DNA from: Azoarcus sp.
Lineage (GTDB): Bacteria > Pseudomonadota > Gammaproteobacteria > Burkholderiales > Rhodocyclaceae
DNA: 64,000 nt
Direction: 5' to 3'
Assembly (NCBI GenBank): GCA_030604735.1
Contig: JAUVVG010000021.1
Coordinates: 1-64,000 of the forward strand
Below are positions 49,131-57,596 of this stretch, in pieces. Both the position numbers and the translations under genes were made by a program. Positions within the stretch are counted from its first letter, which is position 1, and each line of letters starts with the position of its first letter. The notes below the pieces were generated by a model. It did not search any database. It worked only from the letters and a program-made list of their open reading frames with translations, and was not told the DNA's origin.

Positions 49131-49901
49131 TCAGGGCGCGCGCCCGATGCGGCCGTGGCGGGCGTCGTGGGTTGGGGTCGGCTGTGGCGCGGCGACGAAG
49201 GCCGAGCGTGCCGCGGAGCGTTCGGCGACCGCCCTGAGGTTGAGTTGGACCAGTCTCCCGCGCACTTCGACCACTTCATCGTCGATCAGCCTGCGCAGGG
49301 TGCGCGACAGTGTTTCCGGCGTCATGTCCAGGTGCGAGGCCAGGACCTGCTTGGAAATGCCCAGGTGCAGGGTCGCGGTTTCGCCGCTCGGGTCGTCGCT
49401 GGCGAGCTCGCACAAGTAGTCGAGGACCCGGTCGGCGGTACTCTGGAAGCGGCGCGCGACGATGTCCCGCTCCAGCGCATAGAGCCGGTTTGCGACCGAG
49501 CGCAGCATCCGGGACGCGATCTCGCTGCCATTCGACACCCTCTCGGCGAGGGCGCGGTGTCCGATCTGCAAAACCCGGCTGTCTGCGGTCGTTTCGGCCC
49601 GCGACAGGTAAAGGCGGTCACTGAAGAGCTCTACCTCGCCGAAGTACTGACGAGGGCAATAGACGTCGAGCACCTTCTCGTCGCCGTCCTGGGAGCAGAC
49701 CGAACGCTTGATCTGGCCCTGCAGCAGGTAGTACATCGCGATCGGACGGTCGCCCTCGCGAAAGATCACCGCCCCCTTTCCGAGTTCGCGGATCTTGCAC
49801 TCGCGACTGATTTCGCCCCGACTGTCCGGGCCCAGATCCGCGAACAGTGGAATGCCCGCCAGCAGTTCTTCAATGTCGATATCTATCCTTGCTTTCATCA
49901 C
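49131..49901 (-). CDS. Crp/Fnr-family transcriptional regulator
   Basis: cNMP-binding-like N-term (LFADLGPDSRGEISRECKIRELGKGAVIFREGD); LHLGISKQVLASHLDMTPETLSRTLRRLIDDEVV. Confidence 0.93.
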   Translation of the reverse strand: MMKARIDIDIEELLAGIPLFADLGPDSRGEISRECKIRELGKGAVIFREGDRPIAMYYLLQGQIKRSVCSQDGDEKVLDVYCPRQYFGEVELFSDRLYLSRAETTADSRVLQIGHRALAERVSNGSEIASRMLRSVANRLYALERDIVARRFQSTADRVLDYLCELASDDPSGETATLHLGISKQVLASHLDMTPETLSRTLRRLIDDEVVEVRGRLVQLNLRAVAERSAARSAFVAAPQPTPTHDARHGRIGRAP

Positions 49902-50139
49902 GTCTGTCTCCTGACCTGCGCCGGCATGGATGCCATGTCTTGTGTCCGGCGCGAAGCACCGGTGGTGCTCATGTTCCGGTGGTCGCGTAACGTGACAATG
50001 TCCTCAATGGAACGGTGCGTTACCGACCGTAACAAGGCATTGCAGTGGGGCGGTGATGTGCAGAGAGCCGCCCCGGTCTGTTTGGCGCGCGCTCAGCTAG
50101 AGCTTGTGGCTGTCGAGCAGCGCGTGCAGGGCAGGCGGA

Positions 50140-51309
50140 TCAAGAGATGGTGCGTGTGCGCGGAAAATGCAGCGTGACGGTGGTACCACTACCTGGTTGG
50201 CTTTCTATCGACAAGTAGCCATCGGCCTCCTTGATACAACGATAGACCATCGGCACGCCCAGGCCGGTGCCCTTGCCCGACTGCTTGGTGGTGAAGAAGG
50301 GCTCTAGCACGTGGGCCAGCGTGTCCTCGCTCATCCCGGCGCCGGTGTCCTGGACCGAGAGTGTCACGTAGTCGCCGGGAGGGATGGTTTCGATCAGGCT
50401 GGCAACCGGTTCGTCCACCGTGTGGTTGCGGACCTCGATCAGGAGTCGCCCGCCCGCGGTCATCGCGTCGCGCGCGTTGATTGCCAGATTCAACAGTGCC
50501 GATTCCAGCCGGGCCAGCTCGACCGAGACCGCCCATGGTTGCGGGTCGCCGTCGAGCCGGACCGCGATATCCTCACCCAGGGTGCGTTCGAACAGAGGGA
50601 GCAAGTCGCGGCAGACCGTCATCAGATTGACCGACTGCGCATCCGAGACCTGTTTGCGTGCCAGCGACAGCAGGCCCCTAACCAGATCGCCACCGCGGTT
50701 TGCCGCATTGGTTGCAGAGGTGATCAGGGCCCGGTTGGGGTCGTCCGGCGCGAGGCGTTCTTCGAGCAGTTGCAGGTTGCCGCCGATCACGGTCAGCAGG
50801 TTGTTGAAGTCATGGGCGATGCCGCCGGTGAGCTGGCCGATCGCGTCCATCTTCTGCGCCTGCAGCAGGGCCTGTTCGGCACTGCGACGGGCGCTGATGT
50901 CGATCACGGTGGTGGCGACCATCAGTCCGTGCTCGGTCGGCAAGGGGCTGAGGCCCGCTTCGAGCGGGAACTCGGACCCGTCACGGCGACGACCGTAAAG
51001 CGTCACGCCGGTGCAGATGGCGCGTGATTTCGGGGCCTGCATGTAGGCGTGCCGGTGCGCCACATGGCCTGTGCGCAGCCGTTCCGGGATCAGCAGCTCG
51101 ACCGTCTGTCCGATCAACTCGCTTGCGCTGTAGCCGAACAGGCGCCCGGCTTCCTTGTTGACCAGGCGTATCGTGCCCTCTTCGTCGGTGATCACGATGC
51201 CGACCGTGGAGACCTCCATCAGCCAGTCGCAGCCTATCGCCGACGCCTGGCCGCCGAGGAGCGCGTCGATCGCCTCCTGCTTGAGCACGGGTTGGCGATG
51301 GGTATCCAT
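50140..51309 (-). CDS. PAS-domain sensor histidine kinase
   Basis: [83 protein letters not shown]. Confidence 0.94.
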   Translation of the reverse strand: MDTHRQPVLKQEAIDALLGGQASAIGCDWLMEVSTVGIVITDEEGTIRLVNKEAGRLFGYSASELIGQTVELLIPERLRTGHVAHRHAYMQAPKSRAICTGVTLYGRRRDGSEFPLEAGLSPLPTEHGLMVATTVIDISARRSAEQALLQAQKMDAIGQLTGGIAHDFNNLLTVIGGNLQLLEERLAPDDPNRALITSATNAANRGGDLVRGLLSLARKQVSDAQSVNLMTVCRDLLPLFERTLGEDIAVRLDGDPQPWAVSVELARLESALLNLAINARDAMTAGGRLLIEVRNHTVDEPVASLIETIPPGDYVTLSVQDTGAGMSEDTLAHVLEPFFTTKQSGKGTGLGVPMVYRCIKEADGYLSIESQPGSGTTVTLHFPRTRTIS

Positions 51310-52043
51310 CAGGGTTTGCTCACCGCTGCCGCCAGGACGTAACCGGCGCCGCGCACCGACTTGATCAAAACCGGTCGGTCGGGGTCTGTTTCGATCTTGC
51401 GCCGCAAACGACTGACCTGGACATCGATGCTGCGATCGTAGGGGCCGGCGCTACGGCCATGCAGCCGCTCCATCAAGTCATCCCGGCTCAGGACATGGTT
51501 GGGCGCCAGCACAAACTCGCGCAGCAGGTTGAACTCGCCGGTGCTCAGTGCCACAGGGCGTCCGTCCGGCGCAGCGAGTTCGCGGGCCCGCAGGTCGAGT
51601 CGCCACCCGGCGAACTGGCGGATGTCGGAGGTCGTGTCTGTCGGGAGGGCCTCGTCCGCCACCGGGTGACGGGTGCGGCGGAGCAGGCTGCGTACCCGGG
51701 CGAGCAGTTCGCGCAGGTCGAAGGGTTTGGGAAGGTAGTCGTCCGCGCCGACCTCCAGGCCGATCACCCGGTCGACCGTGTCGCCCTTACCGCTCGCGAT
51801 CAGGATGCCGACATCGTGATGCGCGCGCAGGTAACGGGTCAGTGACAAGCCGTCTTCTCCAGGCAGGCCCAAATCCAGGATGACGACATCGGGTGTAGGC
51901 ACCCGCCCGATCGCCGCCCGGAGCGCCTCGCCGTCGCCGAGCGCGGTCACCGAGAAACCTTCGCCACCGAGATAGGTCTGGATCAGCTGCCGCATTTCCG
52001 GATTGTCATCCACCACCCATACATGGCCGGCGCTGGCCGTCAT
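51309..52043 (-). CDS. OmpR-family response regulator
   Basis: VWVVDDNPEMRQLIQTYLGGEGF; SIDVQVSRLRRKIETDPDRPVLIKSVRGAGYVL. Confidence 0.95.
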   Translation of the reverse strand: MTASAGHVWVVDDNPEMRQLIQTYLGGEGFSVTALGDGEALRAAIGRVPTPDVVILDLGLPGEDGLSLTRYLRAHHDVGILIASGKGDTVDRVIGLEVGADDYLPKPFDLRELLARVRSLLRRTRHPVADEALPTDTTSDIRQFAGWRLDLRARELAAPDGRPVALSTGEFNLLREFVLAPNHVLSRDDLMERLHGRSAGPYDRSIDVQVSRLRRKIETDPDRPVLIKSVRGAGYVLAAAVSKP

Positions 52044-52205
52044 GCCGTCGCCTCCAGGGCAGCTTCGGCCGTCGCTCCGCGCTGTGAACGTTGCACAACG
52101 TTACAAGCTGTGACGGAAGCGGAATGGAGGTGTGGTTGGCCCGTTACTTCGACCATGTAGTCTGATCCTGGCACGCTTGGAGCGATACTCTACGCAAAAT
52201 TTGAT

Positions 52206-52607
52206 ATGGGTCAAATTCTATACCCATCTTCACCCGGACCGACGCGGGGTGTATGCATCATCGATGATGAGGCGGCCATCTGCGAGCTGCTCCGGATCGT
52301 ATGCGAGTCCATGGGACTTCAGGTGCGCACATTCGATTCGGCCGACAGCTTTCTGGCTTTCTGCCAACCGCTGCAAAGTGGCTGTGCCGTGTTGCTGCTC
52401 GATCTGGATTTGCCCGGAATGAGCGGTCTGGGGCTGATTCGGTACCTGAAATCGGTGGGTTTCGACCGGCCGATCATCGTGCTGACTGCGCATTCGGTAC
52501 CTGGCCTGAACAAGATGCTCGCACGACTCGGCACTGCCGCGTTCATCCAGAAGCCGTTCCAGATCGCCGATGTACGTGAGCAGATCGCGGCGGCGCTGCG
52601 ATCCTGA
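52206..52607 (+). CDS. Single-domain response regulator (FixJ/TodT-like receiver, no output domain)
   Basis: VCIIDDEAAICELLRIVCESMGLQVRTFDSADSFLAF; LLLDLDLPGMSGLGLIRYLK. Confidence 0.9.
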   Translation: MGQILYPSSPGPTRGVCIIDDEAAICELLRIVCESMGLQVRTFDSADSFLAFCQPLQSGCAVLLLDLDLPGMSGLGLIRYLKSVGFDRPIIVLTAHSVPGLNKMLARLGTAAFIQKPFQIADVREQIAAALRS

Positions 52608-52625
52608 GAGAGGCGTTGTGTTTCG

Positions 52626-52665
52626 GAAAAACACGGGCCGGCCCCGTATCCACGGGGCCGGCCCG
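52626..52665 (-). terminator. Strong intrinsic terminator for the liv operon
   Basis: Perfect 14-bp stem CGGGCCGGCCCCGT-ATCC-ACGGGGCCGGCCCG (52634-52665); A5 at 52627-52631 gives a U-tract on the minus strand. Confidence 0.88.
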
Positions 52666-52687
52666 GCACGACCGACGTCTCGAATGC

Positions 52688-53893
52688 TTACTTCATGTCG
52701 GCGATGGCTTCATAGGTGTCGCCACTGACCTTGAAGAAGGCGTAGTTGCCGGCCACGTCGCCGGCCTGGTTGAACTCGTGGTCGCCGGCGGCGCCCTTGT
52801 AGTCGATGTCCTTGCCTTCGGCGATCAATTGCTTGGCCTTGGCCCATTCACCCGGCAGGATCGGCTCGCCCGGTGCCGAAGCGACCGCGCGCAGCGACTC
52901 GGAAAGCTTGGCGCGATCACCGCCCGCCTTCTCGATCGCGAGCGCCATCAGGAAGGCCGCGTCGTACGCGGTGGTGGTGAAGATCGCATCCGGGTTGCCG
53001 CCGGCGGCCGAGAATGCGGCACGGAAGTTTTCGAGCGATTCGGACGCTTCTCCGACCGGTGCCGAGGTGAAGAAGGTTTCGAGGTTGTCGGCCCCCAGCT
53101 CGCGGATTACCGCATCGGACTTCATGCCGTCGGCCCCGACATAGTTGGTGAAGAAGTTGTTCTCGAGGGCCTGGCGCAACAGGGTCAGGCCGGTACCGTC
53201 GCCATAGTCGAAGATCACCAGTGTATCGGCGCCGCCACGGGCGAGCTGGGCCAGGTCCGAACGGTAGGAGGCCTTGCCATCCTCGTGCGCGGAATAGCCG
53301 GCGATTTCGCCGCCCAGGGCCTCGAACTCGGCCTTGAACGATTCGGCCAGCCCCTTGCCGTAGTCGTTGTTCAGGTAGGCGACTGCGACCTTGGCCATGC
53401 CGCGCTCCTTGATCGTCCGTGCCAGCGCCCGGCCCTGGTAGTCGTCGGACGGCACGGTGCGGAACACCAGGTCCTTGTCGTCGATGGCGGTGATCTGTGG
53501 CGAGGTGCCGGACGGGGTGATCATCAGCACGCCGGCCGGGACCGCGACCGAGTTGGCCGCCGCGAGCACCGCGCCGGAGCAGTGCGGGCCGACGATGCCG
53601 ATCACGCGGTCGATGTTGACCGCCTTGGTGGCCGCATCGGTCGCGTTCTGCGGGTTACACGCGCTGTCGCCGACCACATGGCGAAGCGTACCGCCGTTGC
53701 CGATGCCACCCTGCTCATTGACCTGCTTGACCGCGAGCTCTGACGCCGCGATCATCGGCGGCGCCATGGCAGCGATCGGGCCGGAGATGCCGCCCAGCAG
53801 CGCGATCCGGGCGTCCTGCGCCTGGGCCGGTGCTGCGATCAGCGCGGCGCCCAGCAAAGAGGCGATGAGTCCTGCAGTCGTTTTCAGTTTCAC
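52688..53893 (-). CDS. Branched-chain amino acid-type ABC transporter substrate-binding protein (LivJ/K-like)
   Basis: Signal peptide; ARIALLGGISGPIAAMAPPMIAASELAVKQVNEQGGIG; FTTTAYDAAFLMALAIEKAGG. Confidence 0.93.
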   Translation of the reverse strand: MKLKTTAGLIASLLGAALIAAPAQAQDARIALLGGISGPIAAMAPPMIAASELAVKQVNEQGGIGNGGTLRHVVGDSACNPQNATDAATKAVNIDRVIGIVGPHCSGAVLAAANSVAVPAGVLMITPSGTSPQITAIDDKDLVFRTVPSDDYQGRALARTIKERGMAKVAVAYLNNDYGKGLAESFKAEFEALGGEIAGYSAHEDGKASYRSDLAQLARGGADTLVIFDYGDGTGLTLLRQALENNFFTNYVGADGMKSDAVIRELGADNLETFFTSAPVGEASESLENFRAAFSAAGGNPDAIFTTTAYDAAFLMALAIEKAGGDRAKLSESLRAVASAPGEPILPGEWAKAKQLIAEGKDIDYKGAAGDHEFNQAGDVAGNYAFFKVSGDTYEAIADMK

Positions 53894-53982
53894 GTCCTTA
53901 CCTCCGGTTGATGACCCTTCAGGGCCTTATTTGACATGCTTCGAATGGGCCGGGTTTCCGGCTGACGGTCGGACCGGGCGGC

Positions 53983-54930
53983 TTAGCCTGGTCCGACCGG
54001 ATTTCGCTTGCGTTCCTCGGGCAGAATGCCCTCCGGGCGGAAGCGCAACACCAGTTGCAGCATCAGGCCGATGATGAAGATACGGATGTACTTGGCCTGG
54101 ATCGCGACCTCGGTCGGCAGGCGGTCGGTGAGCAACTCGGACACCGACCAGATGATCCAGATCACCGCCGCGCCGAGGATCGCCCCACGGTTGTTGCCCG
54201 AGCCACCCAGGATCAGCATGATCCAGATCAGGAAGGTCGCGATCATCGGATCGATCGCCTCGGGCGTGATCGAGCGGTTGAAATGCACGAACAGCGCCCC
54301 GGCCAGCCCCATGATCGCCGAGCCGAAGATGAAGGCCTGCAGCCGGCGCGCCTCGACCTGCTTGCCCATTGCTGCGGCGGCCGCCTCGTTGTCGCGGATC
54401 GCCCGCATCATCCGGCCCCACGGCGCCTTGAGCTGGCGTTCGACCAGCAGATAGACCACCAGCACCGCGATGACCACCAGCGCCAGATAGGCGAGCTGGG
54501 ACTGGACATAGGGCAGGTCGCCAAAGGGGCGGGGGATGCCGGTGATGCCGCGCGAACCGCCGGTCAGCCAGTCCTCGGACTTGATGATCAGGCGGAAGAT
54601 CTCGGCCACGCCTATGGTCGCGATCGCCAGGTAATCCGATCGGAAACGCAGGCAGATCTTGCCGATCGGCCAGGCGATCATCGCCGCGACCAGCATCGCC
54701 GCCGCCCAGCCGAGCAGGATGGGCCATTCGAATCCGCCCATGCGATTGAGCGCAGGGGTGCTGGTCAGGATGGCCGAGGTATAGGCGCCGATCGCGAAGA
54801 AGCCCGCGACGCCGGCATTGAACAGGCCGGTGAAGCCCCACTGGATGTTCAGCGCGAGTGACAGCAGGGCATAGATCCCGATCAGGATCCCCATGAAGAT
54901 CGCGTAGTTGGCGAGTCCGATCAACTCCAT
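53983..54930 (-). CDS. Branched-chain amino acid ABC transporter permease (LivM-like)
   Basis: MELIGLANYAIFMGILIGIYALLSLALNIQWGFTGLFNAGVAGFFAIGAY; ATGA overlap with livH. Confidence 0.93.
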   Translation of the reverse strand: MELIGLANYAIFMGILIGIYALLSLALNIQWGFTGLFNAGVAGFFAIGAYTSAILTSTPALNRMGGFEWPILLGWAAAMLVAAMIAWPIGKICLRFRSDYLAIATIGVAEIFRLIIKSEDWLTGGSRGITGIPRPFGDLPYVQSQLAYLALVVIAVLVVYLLVERQLKAPWGRMMRAIRDNEAAAAAMGKQVEARRLQAFIFGSAIMGLAGALFVHFNRSITPEAIDPMIATFLIWIMLILGGSGNNRGAILGAAVIWIIWSVSELLTDRLPTEVAIQAKYIRIFIIGLMLQLVLRFRPEGILPEERKRNPVGPG

Positions 54931-55802
54931 CACAGCACCTTGCCGTTGAGCAGGCCGCGCGGGCGGACCAGCAGGATGAGCAGCAGGATCACGAAGGCGG
55001 TAGCCGCCTTGTACTGACCGGGCATGACCAGTACCGACAATTCCTCGACCATGCCGACGATCAGGCCGCCCAGCACCGCCCCCTCGACCCGTCCGACCCC
55101 GCCCAGGATGGCGGCGGCGAACATGGGCAGCAGCAGGAACCAGCCCATCATCGGGGTCAGCTCGGTATTGATCGCCAGCATGAAGCCGGACGCTGCGCAC
55201 AGGGCACCGACGATGGTCCACAGCAGCAGGGTCACCATGCGGTTATCCACCCCGGACAGGCGCGCGAGATCCGGGTTGTCCGACATCGCCCGCATCGCCT
55301 TGCCCCACTTGGAGGCACGCAGGAAGATGGTGAGGGCGACCACGATCACGATCACCGACAGAAACGTGTAAAGCTCGCGTGGCCGGAGCAGGATGCCAAA
55401 GTAGGTGTCCGGCCGGACGATGCCGCGCTGGTAGGTCTGCGGGTCCACGCCCCAGATCACCTGCACCAGCGAGCGCAGCATCAGTGCGACCCCTAGCGAG
55501 GCCATCACGGTCAGGATGGCCGGGCGCTTGCGCAGGTAGTCGTAGAAGGTCCGGTCTATGCCGACCGCCAGGATCGCGGTCAGCACCATCGCGATCGGCA
55601 ACGCGGTCCAGGGCGTGACGCCGAACAGGCCGACCACGGCCAGCGCGATAAAGGCCCCCATGGTCGCCATGTCGCCATGGGCGAAGTGGGCGAAACGCAG
55701 GATGCCGAACACCATCGTGATGCCGATGGCGCCGACCGCGTAGATCGATCCGAGCAGCAGCCCGGGGACGATGTAGAAGTTGATGAAGTCGATGATGGCC
55801 AT
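54930..55802 (-). CDS. Branched-chain amino acid ABC transporter permease (LivH-like)
   Basis: GLLLGSIYAVGAIGITMVFGILRFAHFAHGDMATMGAF; LGGVGRVEGAVLGGLIVGMVEEL. Confidence 0.94.
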   Translation of the reverse strand: MAIIDFINFYIVPGLLLGSIYAVGAIGITMVFGILRFAHFAHGDMATMGAFIALAVVGLFGVTPWTALPIAMVLTAILAVGIDRTFYDYLRKRPAILTVMASLGVALMLRSLVQVIWGVDPQTYQRGIVRPDTYFGILLRPRELYTFLSVIVIVVALTIFLRASKWGKAMRAMSDNPDLARLSGVDNRMVTLLLWTIVGALCAASGFMLAINTELTPMMGWFLLLPMFAAAILGGVGRVEGAVLGGLIVGMVEELSVLVMPGQYKAATAFVILLLILLVRPRGLLNGKVL

Positions 55803-55823
55803 TATCGGGTTCTTTTTGTCTTG

Positions 55824-56570
55824 TCAGCCGCCGAGGAACATGTGGGCGACCTCCTGATCGGCGAGCAAGGCTGCACCGGTGCCCTCGTGCCGGTTCGCCC
55901 CCGTGGCGAGCACATAGCCCCGGTCGCAAAACGCGAGCGCCTGCTTGGCATGTTGTTCGACCAGCATGATCGACACCCCGGTGTCGCGCACATCCCGGGT
56001 GATCTGGAAGATCTGCTCCATGTACTTGGGCGACAGGCCGGCGGTCGGTTCGTCCAGCAGCAGCAGCTTCGGGTCCAGCATCAGCGCCCGACCCATCGCC
56101 ACCATCTGGCGCTGCCCGCCGGAGAGATCGCCGGCCGGCGTCTTGCGCTTGGCCTTGAGGTCGGGGAAGAGTTGATAGACACGGTCGTAGGCGGCCGTGA
56201 GATCGCCCTTGCGCAGGAACGCGCCCATCTCGAAGTTCTCGTGCACGGTCATTTCGCGGAACACGTTCTCGACCTGAGGAACGTAACAGATGCCACGCTT
56301 GACGATGCGGTTGGGCGCCCAGCCGGTGATGTCCTCGCCGTCGAACACGACCGTGCCGCCGCGCACGATCAGCAGGCCGAAGACCGCCTTCATCGCGGTC
56401 GACTTGCCGGCGCCGTTGGGTCCGACGATGACGACGATCTCCCGGGGTGCGACCTTGATCGTCACGCCTTGCAGGATGTCCGCGTCGCCGTAGCCGCCGC
56501 GCACATTCTCCATCGCCAGCACGAAATCGTCCGCCGTTGCCGGTGACACGCTCATCGGTGAGTGGCTCAT
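55824..56570 (-). CDS. Branched-chain amino acid ABC transporter ATP-binding protein (LivF-like)
   Basis: VGPNGAGKSTAMKAVFGLL; LSGGQRQMVAMGRALMLDPKLLLLDEPTAGLSP. Confidence 0.94.
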   Translation of the reverse strand: MSHSPMSVSPATADDFVLAMENVRGGYGDADILQGVTIKVAPREIVVIVGPNGAGKSTAMKAVFGLLIVRGGTVVFDGEDITGWAPNRIVKRGICYVPQVENVFREMTVHENFEMGAFLRKGDLTAAYDRVYQLFPDLKAKRKTPAGDLSGGQRQMVAMGRALMLDPKLLLLDEPTAGLSPKYMEQIFQITRDVRDTGVSIMLVEQHAKQALAFCDRGYVLATGANRHEGTGAALLADQEVAHMFLGG

Positions 56571-57400
56571 ATGTCCTCCTTGCGGAGTTCTTCGCCACGG
56601 ACTTCCTCGACCACGGTGTCGTGCGAGGCCGCTTCGCGGGCGGCGGCGGTTTCGCCGAGATAGGCCTCGAGGACTCGCGGGTCGCTGCGCACCATATGGA
56701 AGTCGCCTTCGATCAAGACCCTGCCCTCGGCCATGCACACCACCGGATGGCAAAGTTTCTCGATCATTTCCATGTCGTGTTCGATCAGGATGAAGGTATA
56801 GCCGCGCTCGCGGTTGAGAATCTGGATTTTCTCCTCGAGCTTGCGCAACAGGGTGCGATTGACCCCGGCGGCCGGTTCGTCCAGCAGTACCAGCTTGGCA
56901 TTGGTCATCATGGTCCGGCCAAGCTCGAGCAGTTTTTTCTGCCCGCCCGAGAGATTGCCCGCCCGTTCGTCGGCGACATGGGTCAGTTCGAGGAAAGCCA
57001 GTGTATCCATCGCCAGCTGACGGACCTCCTCCTCGCGCCGTCGCACCGCACCCCAGTTGAGCCAGTTGGCGAACAGGTTCTCGCCGGGTTGCGCCGGCGG
57101 CACCATCATCAGGTTCTCGAGTACGGTCAGGCGGTGGAATTCATGCGGGATCTGGAAGGTCCGCACCAGGCCCTTGTGGAACAGCGCGTCGGTCGACAGC
57201 GGTGTGACGTCTTCGCCCAGAAAGGTGATTTTGCCGGAAGTGGGCTGGAGCGCACCGGCGATGACGTTGAACAGCGTCGTCTTTCCGGCGCCGTTCGGTC
57301 CGACCAGTCCCAGTATTTCGCCCTTGTTCACCTTGAGCGAACAACCGTCGACCGCGTGAAAACCTCCGAACGCCTTGACGATGTTGTCGAGTTCGAGCAT
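56567..57400 (-). CDS. Branched-chain amino acid ABC transporter ATP-binding protein (LivG-like)
   Basis: LVGPNGAGKTTLFNVIAGALQPTSGKITFLGEDVTPL; LSGGQKKLLELGRTMMTNAKLVLLDEPAAGVN. Confidence 0.94.
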   Translation of the reverse strand: MLELDNIVKAFGGFHAVDGCSLKVNKGEILGLVGPNGAGKTTLFNVIAGALQPTSGKITFLGEDVTPLSTDALFHKGLVRTFQIPHEFHRLTVLENLMMVPPAQPGENLFANWLNWGAVRRREEEVRQLAMDTLAFLELTHVADERAGNLSGGQKKLLELGRTMMTNAKLVLLDEPAAGVNRTLLRKLEEKIQILNRERGYTFILIEHDMEMIEKLCHPVVCMAEGRVLIEGDFHMVRSDPRVLEAYLGETAAAREAASHDTVVEEVRGEELRKEDI

Positions 57401-57463
57401 TCCGTTCTCAGTTACGAATGTGTTGCCATTGTCGCCCGAATCACTGGATTTGCGGTTCAACGC

Positions 57464-57504
57464 AAAAAAACTCTGCGCTAGCTGCCGTTCAGCTCACGCA
57501 GAGT
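57464..57504 (-). terminator. Intrinsic terminator (or attenuator) between the MFS gene and livG
   Basis: ACTCTGCG...CGCAGAGT 8-bp stem with nested AGCTG-CCGTT-CAGCT; followed on the minus strand by T7 (A7 at 57464-57470). Confidence 0.85.
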
Positions 57505-57596
57505 GGATTGAGCCTGAATTGTTCGATGGGCCTAAGCTATACGATCGGGCGTGCCCGGGGAAGTCAGAGTTAACCCCATTGAATGTGCGACGGTCA

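Noticed and set aside
53983-55221. 412-aa livM ORF starting at 55221
   Set aside because: First ~97 codons run through livH in another frame; the start at 54930 with ATGA overlap is much more credible.
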